Notes: generated by a model not told the origin, from the sequence alone. Numbered from the stretch's first letter, positions 8,637 to 17,840 are shown. The stretch is DNA of 64,000 bases from Agrobacterium tumefaciens (GCF_000834635.1 NZ_JXQV01000021.1:56445-120444), one strand, 5' to 3'. Program-made: numbers and translations.

Positions 8637-9631
8637 TGAAGTCTTTCGTTCAAAAATTCAACGCCATTTTCGGGGCCGATATGGCAGGCCCTTGCATCGC
8701 TTTCGTTGCGGTCATGCTTATTTTCGGTTTGCTGGCGGATAACTTTTTATCGCTTGGCACGTTTGGTTCGGTTGCCTTCCAACTTCCCGAGCTTGGCCTT
8801 TTAACGCTGGCCATGCTGTTGCCGCTGTTGACCGGCGGTATCAACCTGTCCGTCACCTTTGCCGCCAATCTCTCCGGGCTTGCTGCCGCATGGGTGTTGC
8901 AAGCCTATGGCGGCGTCGATGCTCCGCCAGCAACGTTTTTTCTGGCCTGCGTGGCGGCGCTCGCCACTGGCGGTGCAGCGGGTGCGTTGACCGGTGCGGC
9001 GATTGCCTACACGCGCGCCCATCCCATTCTGATCACGCTGTCGATGATGATTTTTCTGCGTGGTCTTGGCGAATTTCTCACGCGTGGCGGCGATGTCTCC
9101 GGCTTTCCGGGCTATGTCGCACCCATTGGCCATGGCTCCGTTTTCGGCCTGCCGATACCGCTTCTGATTTTCATCGTCTGCGTCGCTCTATGGCATGTGC
9201 TGTTGACGCGCACCAAGCTTGGTTTCGGCCTGTTGATGATCGGTTCCAACATGGAATCGGCGAGATATTCCGGCCTCAACACCCGCAAGATCGTTGTGCT
9301 CGTCTACACGTTGTCTGGGCTCATGTGCGCGGTTGCAAGCATTATCATGCTGGCGCGCTTCAACTCCGTGCGTGTCGGTCACGGCGAATCTTATCTGTTG
9401 ATCACGGTGCTGGCAGCGTTTCTGGGCGGCATCAACCCGTTCGGTGGTTTTGGTCGGGTCCTGCCCGTGTTCGTCGCGCTGATCGTGTTGCAGCTTCTGT
9501 CTTCCGGGCTGAACCTGATGGGCGCCAACCAGCATCTTGCGACAGCGCTCTGGGGTGTGCTGATGATTGTCGTCATGGCGGCACGCACACTGTTTTCCAC
9601 CTATTTCGCATCGCGCAGAAAGAAGGCATGA
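8636..9631 (+). CDS. Sugar ABC transporter permease (RbsC family), second of two
   Basis: Second channel subunit, 331 residues. The ATG at 8636 shares its A with the TGA stop of the first permease, which points to coupled translation. Motifs resemble the first permease: LLPLLTGGINLSVTFAANLSG near residue 60-80 and ITVLAAFLGGINPFGGFGRVLPVFVAL near residue 260-285. Having two different permeases is common in rhizobial sugar importers of this class, such as the LsrCD and RhaPQ types. The next gene starts one base after its stop. Confidence 0.9.
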   Translation: MKSFVQKFNAIFGADMAGPCIAFVAVMLIFGLLADNFLSLGTFGSVAFQLPELGLLTLAMLLPLLTGGINLSVTFAANLSGLAAAWVLQAYGGVDAPPATFFLACVAALATGGAAGALTGAAIAYTRAHPILITLSMMIFLRGLGEFLTRGGDVSGFPGYVAPIGHGSVFGLPIPLLIFIVCVALWHVLLTRTKLGFGLLMIGSNMESARYSGLNTRKIVVLVYTLSGLMCAVASIIMLARFNSVRVGHGESYLLITVLAAFLGGINPFGGFGRVLPVFVALIVLQLLSSGLNLMGANQHLATALWGVLMIVVMAARTLFSTYFASRRKKA

Positions 9632-9632
9632 C

Positions 9633-10481
9633 GTGCAAGGTTTTGGTGTTCACGCAATGATGTGGTCCACAGTTTGGGACCACGCTGGTGCAGAGCGGGC
9701 AATTGCTTGCGCTGCACGCTACAAGCAGGACTTCATCGAGATACCGCTGATCGACATTGCCTCGGTTGATACGAAACACAGTCGTGCATTGCTGGAAAAG
9801 CATGATCTGCGCGCCACCTGCTCTCTGGTGCTGCCGGAACCGGCATGGGCATCGGTTCGTCCCGATGCTGCGGTAGAGCATCTCAGATCTGCGCTCGACA
9901 AGGCGTCCGAGATGGGTGCCGAGGCGCTGACAGGAGTAACCTTCGGTGGCACGAACGAACGCACCGGCGTGCGGCCGACCCAAGGTGAATATGACAACCT
10001 TACCCGCGCGCTGGCTGCTGCTGCGAAACATGCCAAAACGCTGGGCCTGCAATTCGGCATCGAAGCGGTGAACCGCTATGAAAGCCACCTGATCAATTCC
10101 GCAGAGCAGGCCGTCGCTCTGGTGGAGCGCATTGGAATGGACAACGTCTTCATTCATCTCGACACGTTTCACATGAACATGGAAGAGAAGGGTATTGGCA
10201 ACGGCATCATCGCCGCCCGTGATCACCTGAAATACATGCATATGTCGGAGAGCGACCGGGGCACGCCAGGCTTTGGCAATGTGGCCTGGAATGAAGTCTT
10301 TGCAGCCCTGTCAGTTATCGGCTTCAAAGGGCTCCTGGTGCTTGAAAGCTTTGCGGGCATGCCGGTCGAGATGGCAGGCGCAATCTCGACATGGCGCACT
10401 GTCGCCCGCAGCGCCGAAGAGGTGCTGGAAAAGGGACTGCCGTTCCTGCGCGACAAGGCAGACCAGTATCGGCTGTTCTGA
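9633..10481 (+). CDS. Sugar phosphate isomerase/epimerase (tagatose/psicose 3-epimerase family paralogue)
   Basis: TIM-barrel protein of the AP-endonuclease-2-like epimerase group, 282 residues from the GTG at 9633, the second base after the permease stop. Metal-binding acids are in the expected places: IEAVNRYESH (Glu), HLDTFHMNMEE (Asp and His), YMHMSESDRGTPG (His and Arg) and LVLESF (Glu). They match those in the second epimerase at 11231, so both are probably active. Sequence identity outside the motifs is low, so they are paralogues rather than a recent duplication. It may convert the transported ketose, or its phosphate, at C3. The exact substrate is not readable. Confidence 0.82.
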   Translation: MQGFGVHAMMWSTVWDHAGAERAIACAARYKQDFIEIPLIDIASVDTKHSRALLEKHDLRATCSLVLPEPAWASVRPDAAVEHLRSALDKASEMGAEALTGVTFGGTNERTGVRPTQGEYDNLTRALAAAAKHAKTLGLQFGIEAVNRYESHLINSAEQAVALVERIGMDNVFIHLDTFHMNMEEKGIGNGIIAARDHLKYMHMSESDRGTPGFGNVAWNEVFAALSVIGFKGLLVLESFAGMPVEMAGAISTWRTVARSAEEVLEKGLPFLRDKADQYRLF

Positions 10482-10535
10482 ACCCCTTTCACTTGTCCAG
10501 ACGTCCACGTCTTCATTCATTCAACGAGATGCACC

Positions 10536-11219
10536 TTGAGTACAATTGACGACAATGCGCACCAGATTGCCGCAAGAACCCTCCAGCGTTTCAAGCAGGA
10601 AAAAGGGCCACGCCTGATGATCGCGATTGCCGGTGCGCCCGGTTCCGGCAAATCGACCATTGCCGAGCGTGTGGTGGAAGTACTGAACGAAGAAGCCGGT
10701 GTGTGTGCGGCTCTATTCCCAATGGACGGCTACCACTACGATGATGCCGTCCTCAACGAGATGAGGCGCCGGGAGTTCAAAGGCGCCATCGATACGTTCG
10801 ACGTGCATGGTCTGCGACACATGCTGGAGCGGCTGAAACGTAACGAGGACGATGTCGTTGCCGTGCCAGTGTTTGATCGCGCCATCGAAATTGCCCGGGC
10901 AGGCGGGCGTCTGATTCCGCAATCCGTCAACATCATCGTATGCGAAGGAAATTATCTCCTCGCAAGCCAGTCGCCCTGGAATCTTCTTAAGCCGATCTTC
11001 GATGTCACCGTATTCGTCGATGTCGATGAAGATGACTTGCGCCAACGCCTTCGTGCGCGATGGCAGAATTTCAATATGGATGACGCCGAAATTACCCGCA
11101 AGGTCGAGGAAAACGATCTTCCAAACGGGCTTCTGGTCGCGTCAACGAGCCTGGAGCCCGATCTTCGGGTGAAAAATCCGGGCAAATCCCCAACCTTCAC
11201 CAAGACACACGTCGATTGA
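10536..11219 (+). CDS. P-loop sugar/nucleoside kinase, FrcK-like (PRK/PanK-related)
   Basis: Cytoplasmic kinase of 227 residues. Walker A GAPGSGKST is at residues 33-41, followed by MDGYHYDDAVL near 67, which is the acceptor-loop signature of the phosphoribulokinase/uridine kinase/pantothenate kinase fold. Later features are VPVFDRAIEIA and ICEGNYLL. The best start is TTG at 10536; no ATG is well placed. It sits between two epimerase genes in a sugar operon, like the kinase in the rhizobial frcBCAK fructose locus, so its likely job is to phosphorylate the imported or epimerised ketose. The substrate is inferred. Confidence 0.8.
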   Translation: MSTIDDNAHQIAARTLQRFKQEKGPRLMIAIAGAPGSGKSTIAERVVEVLNEEAGVCAALFPMDGYHYDDAVLNEMRRREFKGAIDTFDVHGLRHMLERLKRNEDDVVAVPVFDRAIEIARAGGRLIPQSVNIIVCEGNYLLASQSPWNLLKPIFDVTVFVDVDEDDLRQRLRARWQNFNMDDAEITRKVEENDLPNGLLVASTSLEPDLRVKNPGKSPTFTKTHVD

Positions 11220-11230
11220 GAGAGGCACAG

Positions 11231-12097
11231 ATGAAACACGGAATCTATTACTCCTACTGGGAACATGAGTGGAGCGCCAAATTCGGCCCTTACATCGAGA
11301 AGGTTGCAAAGCTTGGGTTCGATGTCATCGAAGTCGCTGCTCATCACATCAACGACTATAGCGACGCTGAACTCGCCGCAATCAAGCAGAGCGCAAAGGA
11401 CAATGGCATCATCCTGACGGCCGGAATTGGTCCGTCCAAGTCAAAGAACCTGTCATCGCCTGATGTCGCCGTGCGCCAGGCAGGCAAGGCATTCTTCGAA
11501 AAGACGCTGACGAACGTCGCTAAACTCGACATCAAGACCATCGGCGGTGCGCTTCATTCCTACTGGCCGGTGGACTATTCGCAGCCTGTGGACAAGGAAG
11601 GGGATCGCGCGCGCGGCGTGGAGGGTATTCACGGCATCGCAGATTTCGCCAATGATCTCGGCATCAATCTCTGCATCGAAGTTCTCAACCGCTTCGAGAA
11701 CCACGTGCTCAACACAGCAGCCGAAGGCGTCGCATTCGTGACCGAGGTTGGCAAGCCGAATGTGAAAGTGATGCTCGACACGTTCCACATGAATATCGAG
11801 GAAGACAGCTTCGGCGACGCGATCCGCACCGCCGGCCCGTTACTCGGCCACTTCCACACAGGCGAAAGCAATCGCCGGGTACCCGGAAAAGGCAGGATGC
11901 CGTGGCACGAGATCGGCGCAGCCCTGCGCGAAATCAACTACAACGGTGTCGTCGTCATGGAGCCCTTTGTGAAAACCGGCGGAACGATCGGCTCTGATAT
12001 CAGGGTCTGGAGAGATCTGACCGAAGGCGCGGACGTGGCGAAAATGGATGAGGATGCGCGAGATTCTCTCGCATTCTCCCGCTTTGTTCTGGGTTGA
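11231..12097 (+). CDS. dpe: D-psicose (D-allulose) 3-epimerase
   Basis: Interconverts D-psicose and D-fructose by epimerisation at C3 using a divalent metal. The 288-residue protein starts MKHGIYYSYWEHEWSAKFG and is near-identical over long stretches to the structurally studied Agrobacterium tumefaciens enzyme as I remember it. Its active-site residues keep the same numbering: Glu150, Glu156, Asp183, His186, His209, Arg215 and Glu244. The start at 11231 has GAGAGAGG just before it, and the upstream in-frame codon at 11216 lies inside the kinase gene. It is the last gene of the operon. This gene gives the locus its most specific functional call. Confidence 0.95.
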   Translation: MKHGIYYSYWEHEWSAKFGPYIEKVAKLGFDVIEVAAHHINDYSDAELAAIKQSAKDNGIILTAGIGPSKSKNLSSPDVAVRQAGKAFFEKTLTNVAKLDIKTIGGALHSYWPVDYSQPVDKEGDRARGVEGIHGIADFANDLGINLCIEVLNRFENHVLNTAAEGVAFVTEVGKPNVKVMLDTFHMNIEEDSFGDAIRTAGPLLGHFHTGESNRRVPGKGRMPWHEIGAALREINYNGVVVMEPFVKTGGTIGSDIRVWRDLTEGADVAKMDEDARDSLAFSRFVLG

Positions 12098-12232
12098 TAA
12101 CCCCACGGCACTGTCGTGCTCGCAGCCGGATAGGGTTGCGAGCACGCGCTGGGGGAAAACTGTGTTGACCTGCTTTTGGCATGTTTTGCAGCGAAACAAT
12201 GTGTGGTATCGGTCCCGTCCAAAGATTGAAGG

Positions 12233-12472
12233 ATGAATACCGTGAGCGAACATACCGTGGCCGAGTTGACTGGCAAGATTTACGAATCGCTCAATGCAGA
12301 TAATGCAGGGCTCGATGAGCATATTGCGGCCCTAAAACTCGCATTGGCGGCTGAAGGCGTCAAAGAGGCCGTGTTCGATCCATCCAGATTGCCGCATGGA
12401 AACCGGTCAGGGCGTAAGCTGATGCAGGCCTATTTTCGTCAGCGCGGTGTCAGCGTCAAATTTTCGGCCTGA
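12233..12472 (+). CDS. Small hypothetical protein, 79 residues
   Basis: A short, mostly alpha-helical acidic-then-basic protein (KIYESLNADN, HIAALKLALAAEG, then SGRKLMQAYFRQRGVSVKF). I do not recognise the family. Codon use resembles that of neighbouring genes, and GAAGGA lies just upstream of the ATG at 12233; a GTG at 12242 is an alternative start. No signal peptide or membrane helix is seen. It lies alone between the sugar operon and a decayed insertion sequence, with its own short leader. It could be a real small gene or, less likely, a chance open frame. Confidence 0.5.
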   Translation: MNTVSEHTVAELTGKIYESLNADNAGLDEHIAALKLALAAEGVKEAVFDPSRLPHGNRSGRKLMQAYFRQRGVSVKFSA

Positions 12473-12552
12473 AGCAGGCTAGGCCGTGTCCCCACAAACC
12501 GGGTTCATCTTGGTGATGTTGTGTGATTCGATCTCTTTGGAAGGAGATTGGT

Positions 12553-13073
12553 ATGCGCAGTCATGAATTAAGCGACGAAGAATGGGCGGTCATTGAGCCG
12601 CTTTTGCCGCACAAGAGCCGTGGAATTGAACGCGTTGACGATCGTCAAGTGATCAACGGCATTTTTGCCGTTTCAGGACGGTTTCGTCTTCGCGAGATGT
12701 GCCGGAACGCTATCTGGAACTTACCGCCGGTCAGGCCGCCGATGCACCCATGGCCGAAAAGCTGCTGAGTGACGTGAAGCCTAGAGCAACCCTGCTGGCC
12801 GATAAGGCTTACGACACCGACGCTATCCGGAACTTCGTCAAGCAAAGAAAATGTTGGGCGCATATCCCTGCTAAGGCCAATCGAAAGCAAACCTTCAGCT
12901 TCAGCCGATGGGTAGACCGACAGCGCAATCTCGTGGAGCGTTTCTTCAACCGCATCAGACAGATGCGCGGCCTAGCCACACGATTTGACAGACGCGCAGA
13001 CAACTACCTGGCAGCACTCAAGCTTGCAGCTGTAAGAATATGGATCGCCTCACTTAATGAGTCCGTGTCATAG
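12553..13073 (+). pseudogene. IS5-family transposase, internally deleted
   Basis: Two pieces of an IS5-type DDE transposase lie in different frames. The 5' piece (frame of 12553) begins MRSHELSDEEWAVIEPLLP and runs to INGIFAV. The sequence then jumps to PERYLELTAGQAADAPMAEKLL (frame of 12699) and continues through ADKAYDTDAIR, FSRWVDRQRNLVERFFNRIRQ to the end near 13073. The segment that would join them, normally some 60-90 residues, is missing around 12670-12700, and the frame is shifted. The element cannot move on its own. I found no convincing terminal inverted repeats. The gap to the next gene at 13255 shows no recognisable gene. Confidence 0.85.
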
Positions 13074-13254
13074 CTGGATATCGTTACATCCAGTGCCAAC
13101 TGCTGTCTCAAGCCGGCGTTAAGTGCTTTGCGGACAGCCATAGAGAGCTTCAAGCTCTTCTTCTTGGTGAACCACCTCTGGAGTGATCCAAGAGGGGAAT
13201 GTCTGAGCTGCAGTAGCTGATTTGAGCAGGGGCAGTTTCTGTTGCTCACAGACC

Positions 13255-14013
13255 TCAAGGCGAGACGTGCGAATCGATCGATCCTTGGTCCGTGCATTCT
13301 GACAGATGTGCCGTAGCTCTGGTCGTGGCGATTTCTGATCTGTCTGTTGGAAACTCGTCGCCGCGGTAGCTGATTAACAGCGTGAAAAGGTCGTTGCGCA
13401 GAACTTTTCGAGGTTGGAGCGTGGCGTTGATCTGCTCGGTCAATGTCTCCTGCAAGGCAGCAAGCGATTGAACGGATTCGCCTTCGGCGATGATCACAAC
13501 GTTCATGGTGTCCGGGTCAGTCCCCTCATCCTGCGAAAAAACCTCGTAAATCTGGTTCGGTTCGGCAAGAGCTACTCTGAAGCCGGCGAGGTGGGACTGC
13601 GTGATCAAGTGTCGCAACATCGTCTCGAGTGCGAGCACCCATGTTTGCGCTTCGCGACGATCTACGGAGTAAGCCTGCACGTTAGCGGCTCCACCAATTC
13701 CATGTCCGCCAGTTGCCGCTATCTTGCCTGGAATTCTAAGGACCTTTGAGAAATGTCGGCGCATCTTGAGCGACCAGGGGGTCGGGTTGCGGACGAGGTC
13801 GATATAGGCGGGTTGTTCGATCACGCTCAGATCCTCAAGATCGTAGAGCGTGAAATAGGTTTCGATTTCACTGGCCGATACGTAGCGGCGCGCGGCCTGC
13901 ATGCCCGGTACTGTCAAACGTTCCGGCACATGCTCGAACGTGTGCCATGAGGTGTATTCTTCGGCGAATTCTGCCGGATAGTCGTTCCAGATCGCGAGAA
14001 TCGCTCCGGCCAT
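13255..14013 (-). CDS. Hypothetical protein with EthD/DUF4286-like dimeric barrel repeat
   Basis: A 252-residue cytoplasmic protein. Its N-terminal half (AILAIWNDYPAEFAEEYTSW, HTFEHVPERLTVPGM, ARRYV, then TPWSLKM) follows a pattern common in small stress-type or monooxygenase-like ferredoxin-fold proteins. The C-terminal half has a second, weaker unit (NVVIIAEGESVQSLAALQETL). The function is unknown. It is translated right after the zinc dehydrogenase with a TGATG overlap, so the two work together. The last 15-20 residues look unstructured and end just before the decayed transposon, so a slightly altered 3' end is possible. Confidence 0.65.
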   Translation of the reverse strand: MAGAILAIWNDYPAEFAEEYTSWHTFEHVPERLTVPGMQAARRYVSASEIETYFTLYDLEDLSVIEQPAYIDLVRNPTPWSLKMRRHFSKVLRIPGKIAATGGHGIGGAANVQAYSVDRREAQTWVLALETMLRHLITQSHLAGFRVALAEPNQIYEVFSQDEGTDPDTMNVVIIAEGESVQSLAALQETLTEQINATLQPRKVLRNDLFTLLISYRGDEFPTDRSEIATTRATAHLSECTDQGSIDSHVSP

Positions 14014-15044
14014 CAAGCCTCTCCCATGCGTAAAATAACTTTAGAGGCGGTATGGTCTTGCGCAGCCTGAAAGCCATCGAGAGCGTCAGTTAAAGGCAGG
14101 GTGTGCGAAATCAGATTCCGCATTAAATCCTGATGGCCATCGAGGAAGCTGATGACACTATCCCAACTTGCGATCGGCGCTCTGTAAGAACCGCGTATTT
14201 GTTGGTGCATGCGCACGAGTGAGGTGAGATTGATTTCGGCGGGTTCAGGATGGATGCCGACGATGGTGAAAATTCCACGCTTCTTCAGGAATGGCATCGT
14301 AGCGGCAACGAGCGTTGGCACGCCCGCCGCTTCGATAATTGCATCGAACGGCGCAAATTCCGAAAGTGCGGTTTCCATTTCAACATCGCTCGTATCGATC
14401 AGATGTTCGAAACCAGCGGCTCGCAGCCGGTCGAGGCGAGGCCTATCATCGCGGCCCATAACCACAACATTCGCCCCACGAGAACGAGCAAGGATTGCGA
14501 TGCCCTGGCCGATAAAGCCTGGCCCGATGACGAGAATGGTCTGGTCTGCCGCAACCTCGGCGGTCTCGACAGCTTCTGCGCAAACCGTCATCGGTTCCGT
14601 CAGTGCCGCGACATCCATATCGAGACTGTTCGGTAGCAGGTGGCAATTGCTATAGGGAACGCAAACGTAAGATGTGAAGGCACCGTTTCTGCCAATGCCA
14701 ATGCCTTTGCGCGCCGTGCAATTGTCCTCATCGCCTTTCAGGCACGGGTCACACTGGCCGCAGGTGGTGGAGGGTCTTGCGGTGACGCGGGTTCCGATGG
14801 CCTCAACTGGAACATTCAGGCCGACACGTTCGATTGTGCCGGAAAACTCGTGACCGAGGGTGATGGGCATAGCATTTTCCATCGACTCGTAGCCCGGCGT
14901 CCACTGTGCGATATGCAGGTCAGTGCCGCAAATGCCAGCGGAATGCACACGGATCAGCACCTCGCCTGTGGCTACGTTGTCGGGCTGTTCAATCCTGTTG
15001 AACCGCACGCCGGTACCGGGCCGGACCTTTTGCAATGCCAGCAT
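14013..15044 (-). CDS. Zinc-dependent alcohol dehydrogenase (threonine/sorbitol dehydrogenase-like)
   Basis: Medium-chain dehydrogenase, 343 residues, oxidising a secondary alcohol with NAD(P). Catalytic zinc ligands are in AGICGTDLH (near residue 37-45) and LGHEFSG (near 63). The structural zinc cysteines are in TCGQCDPCLKGDEDNC (about 94-109). The Rossmann motif is VIGPGFIGQG near residue 170-180. Both zinc sites are intact. It lies downstream of a NitT/TauT-type importer on the same strand with a 29-base gap, so it probably handles the imported compound. The family is too broad to name a substrate. Confidence 0.88.
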   Translation of the reverse strand: MLALQKVRPGTGVRFNRIEQPDNVATGEVLIRVHSAGICGTDLHIAQWTPGYESMENAMPITLGHEFSGTIERVGLNVPVEAIGTRVTARPSTTCGQCDPCLKGDEDNCTARKGIGIGRNGAFTSYVCVPYSNCHLLPNSLDMDVAALTEPMTVCAEAVETAEVAADQTILVIGPGFIGQGIAILARSRGANVVVMGRDDRPRLDRLRAAGFEHLIDTSDVEMETALSEFAPFDAIIEAAGVPTLVAATMPFLKKRGIFTIVGIHPEPAEINLTSLVRMHQQIRGSYRAPIASWDSVISFLDGHQDLMRNLISHTLPLTDALDGFQAAQDHTASKVILRMGEA

Positions 15045-15073
15045 TTTGAAATCTCCGTTCGTAAATTCTGGTG

Positions 15074-15913
15074 TCAGCCGCGCCAGCTCAGGAAGTGCTT
15101 CTCGACCTGTCCGATAGCGAAATTCACAATCAGGCCCATGACCGAGAGGATCGTGACGCCGGCGAAAAGCTTTTCAAGATCATAGAGCGAGCCGGCCTCA
15201 AGGATGTAGGAACCGACACCATATTGCGCACCCAGCATTTCGGCTGCGACGAGCAGGATGATGGCAATCGAGATGGACACACGCAGCCCGGAAAGGATGG
15301 CCGGAAAAGCTCCGGGCAGAACAATCTTGCGGATGATCGACCACCAGCTCAGCCCGAAACTCTGTCCCATGCGGATTAGCGTGCGATCGACATTGTCGAC
15401 TGCGCCGTAGGTTGCCACCACCGTTGGCGTGAATGTGCCAAAGGCAATGAGAGCGTATTTCGATGTTTCATCGATGCCGAACCATATGACGAAGAGTGGC
15501 AGAAGCGCGATCTTTGGAATCGGAAACAGCGCGGCAACCAGCGGCACCAAACCAGCGCGAACATAGCTGAACAGGCCAATCATGACGCCGACGGAGATGC
15601 CGACCGCAATGCCCATGAACGCACCGACGAACAACCGCTGTAGTGACGGCAGCAGGTGTTTCCACAAAAGACCGGTCTGCCAGAGTTGCACGAAGGTATC
15701 GAGTACGGCGGAGGGCCGTGGCAAAGTCAGGTTGGAAATGAAGCCACTGCGGGTTCCAATTTCGGCAAGCGCGATCAAGACGATGAAGACGGCGATGCCC
15801 ATGCCACGGACCGGGATAGGTGCAAAGCCGCCGCCTCGAAATGCTACGGGGCGCACGGGCACGGACTTGCTGACCGGTTTAGGAGCATTGGCACTCAGAA
15901 TGACATCAGACAT
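15074..15913 (-). CDS. ABC transporter permease, SsuC/TauC type
   Basis: Inner-membrane permease of 279 residues with about six helices. The EAA-type loop is seen in ALIRMGQSFGLSWWSIIRKIVLPGAFPAILSGLRVS, split here as GLSWWSIIRKI and VLPGAFPAIL. The start at ATG 15913 (MSDVILSANA) overlaps the end of the ATPase gene by 8 bases; a longer reading would only cover ATPase codons. Together with the ATPase and binding protein it makes a nitrate/sulfonate/taurine-class importer, often used for sulfonates, thiamine precursors or aromatic acids. Confidence 0.9.
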   Translation of the reverse strand: MSDVILSANAPKPVSKSVPVRPVAFRGGGFAPIPVRGMGIAVFIVLIALAEIGTRSGFISNLTLPRPSAVLDTFVQLWQTGLLWKHLLPSLQRLFVGAFMGIAVGISVGVMIGLFSYVRAGLVPLVAALFPIPKIALLPLFVIWFGIDETSKYALIAFGTFTPTVVATYGAVDNVDRTLIRMGQSFGLSWWSIIRKIVLPGAFPAILSGLRVSISIAIILLVAAEMLGAQYGVGSYILEAGSLYDLEKLFAGVTILSVMGLIVNFAIGQVEKHFLSWRG

Positions 15914-16673
15914 TGACCAACTCCTTGTCGGCAGCCATGGCCTCATCGCGCATCAGGTCCCAGAGCTGTTTCTGTTTTTCTTCCAGCACGGGATCGCCGA
16001 GATGGCGGTCGGATAAGGGAATGTCGATATCGACGATTTCCCTGATCTGGCCGGGGCGGCGGGATAGCACCACAACACGGTGGCCGAGCCGCACGGCTTC
16101 GTTGAGGTTATGGGTAACATAGACGGAGGTAAATGGCTGCCGTGTCCACAGCGAGACCAGATCATCCATCAATAGCTCGCGCGTCTGGCTATCAAGCGCC
16201 GAGAGGGGCTCGTCCATCAGCATGACGGCTGGCCGAACGGCCAGCGCGCGACTGATTGCGACGCGCTGGCGCATGCCACCGGAAAGCTGCTTCGGCAAAG
16301 CCTTTCGGAAATCCGACAGGCGGGTTCGGTCTAGAACGTCTGTGACGATCTCATCCATCTCGCGCCCACTGATGCCATGATCTTCAAGCACAAGGCGTAT
16401 GTTGCCTTCGACTGTACGCCACGGCAGCAGGGCAAAATGCTGAAAGACATAAGTGAGAGGATTGAGGGATCCGGGCGGAGGATTTCCGACCTGCAACACC
16501 TCGCCTGCACTTGGGCGCTCCAGGCCACCGAGAAACCGAAGCAAGGTTGATTTGCCACAGCCGGATGGTCCGATCAGGCAGATGATCTGCCCTTGTGGAA
16601 TATCGAGCGATATGTCTTTCAGAACCTCTACGGCTCCATAGGAGTGGCTGATGTTGTTCAGCTTCAGGTCCAT
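15906..16673 (-). CDS. ABC transporter ATPase, SsuB/TauB type
   Basis: ATPase of 255 residues starting MDLKLNNISHSYG at ATG 16673, with GGAGG five bases upstream. Walker A GPSGCGKST is near residues 35-43, signature LSGGMRQRVAISRA near 130, Walker B AVMLMDEPLSALD near 150, and the switch His in YVTHNLNEAV. All elements are intact. The in-frame codons upstream of 16673 have no ribosome site and encode a low-complexity basic stretch, so I left them out. Confidence 0.92.
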   Translation of the reverse strand: MDLKLNNISHSYGAVEVLKDISLDIPQGQIICLIGPSGCGKSTLLRFLGGLERPSAGEVLQVGNPPPGSLNPLTYVFQHFALLPWRTVEGNIRLVLEDHGISGREMDEIVTDVLDRTRLSDFRKALPKQLSGGMRQRVAISRALAVRPAVMLMDEPLSALDSQTRELLMDDLVSLWTRQPFTSVYVTHNLNEAVRLGHRVVVLSRRPGQIREIVDIDIPLSDRHLGDPVLEEKQKQLWDLMRDEAMAADKELVNV

Positions 16674-16722
16674 AGGTCCTCCATGCGAACGCCTTGAGGC
16701 TTGCGCGAAAATAGCAGTCTGA

Positions 16723-17745
16723 TCAGATCGTCTTGACGTAGGACGTGTCGAAGAGCTGTTCGTGGGTAATCGCGTCCTTGACCATGCCTTCCGCCTTGAA
16801 CCAATCAAGCTGTTCAACGCAACTGCCGAGCGACAGCGCCAGATCCGCATTGATGCGCATGGCGCCATCGACGAGATTCTGCTTGGCGGTTTCGAACGGG
16901 CTGTCGCTTTCGACGTATTTATGGACGATTTTAGCCAGAGCATCCCGCTCGGCGTCGTCAGCCTTGTTGTCTACGAACGCAGCATTGTAATCCGCAATCG
17001 CCCGCGAATAGGCTTTGACGAAGGCTGTCGTCATCTCGCGTTCACTGGCCGCATTCTTTGTGGAGGTAAAGGCTGTCGTGACCTGATAATCCGGTGCGTA
17101 GTCGGAGACCAGACCGATCTGTTTGGCAGCGCCTTCGCGGATCATTTTCTTGGCAACGTTCGGCTGGATTGCCCAGGCGTCGATCTGGCCTGTGGTCAAT
17201 GCGCCAACGATGACGCCCAGCTTCTGCAGCGGACGCAACTGCATGTCAGACAGCTTGATGTTGTTGGCGACCGCAATCTTGTGGGCCATGAAGTGGAAGG
17301 AGGAGCCTGCCGTGGTGATGCCGAAGCTTTTGCCGGAAAGCTTGGAAGGGTCCGTGAGGCCAGCCTCATAGGCCTTGTTGGATGCCAGGATGATCGCGCC
17401 GGTAACGCCCTTCTCCTCGGTCAGCGCGCCTCCGATAACTTTGATCGCGTCTTTCTGGGCGAGGCTGATGAGGCCACCGCTCATCGAGGTCACGCCGAAA
17501 TCGGCATCGCCGGAAGCGATGGCTACGGCCATCGGCTGGGCGGCCTCGAAGAATTTCAGATCGATATCCAGTCCGGCTTCCTTGTAGTAGCCGCGCTCGT
17601 AAGCGATGAAGCTTGGCGCATGGCTGGCAAGGTGAAGCACGGCGAGGTTTCGGGTCGCAGCGCGTGCAGGCAAGCCGAAGGTTGCAGCAGTGCCGAGTGC
17701 GCCCATGCCGATAAGTGCCTGACGGCGGCTCAAAAATACGTTCAT
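16723..17745 (-). CDS. ABC transporter substrate-binding protein, NitT/TauT family
   Basis: Periplasmic binding protein of 340 residues. The ATG at 17745 follows GGGAGGAGAATT. The leader MNVFLSRRQALIGMGALGTA carries a twin-Arg pair (SRRQAL) and ends near LPARAA, so Tat export is likely. The mature part has typical features: HLASHAPSFIAYERGYYKEAGLDID, ASGDADFGVTSMSG and GALTTGQIDAWAIQP. It is the first gene of the importer operon. The ligand is unknown; sulfonates and small carboxylates are usual for the class. Confidence 0.9.
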   Translation of the reverse strand: MNVFLSRRQALIGMGALGTAATFGLPARAATRNLAVLHLASHAPSFIAYERGYYKEAGLDIDLKFFEAAQPMAVAIASGDADFGVTSMSGGLISLAQKDAIKVIGGALTEEKGVTGAIILASNKAYEAGLTDPSKLSGKSFGITTAGSSFHFMAHKIAVANNIKLSDMQLRPLQKLGVIVGALTTGQIDAWAIQPNVAKKMIREGAAKQIGLVSDYAPDYQVTTAFTSTKNAASEREMTTAFVKAYSRAIADYNAAFVDNKADDAERDALAKIVHKYVESDSPFETAKQNLVDGAMRINADLALSLGSCVEQLDWFKAEGMVKDAITHEQLFDTSYVKTI

Positions 17746-17840
17746 TCCAATTCTCCTCCCAAAGATGACGTCTCTAAAGCGTCCTAGGCTTTCATTGCCA
17801 CCGACTGAATAGGAAGACAACGAACAAAGATTATGTCTCC

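Noticed and set aside
12479..13075. Terminal inverted repeats for the IS5 remnant
   Set aside because: CCGTGTC occurs near both ends, but in direct rather than inverted orientation, so no real terminal repeat pair could be shown.
13004..13297. 97-codon minus-strand frame between the transposase remnant and the DUF gene
   Set aside because: Overlaps both neighbours' coding sequence and shows no recognisable domain; its middle (SLQRWFTKKKSLKLSM) looked transposon-like, but I could not tie it to a family.
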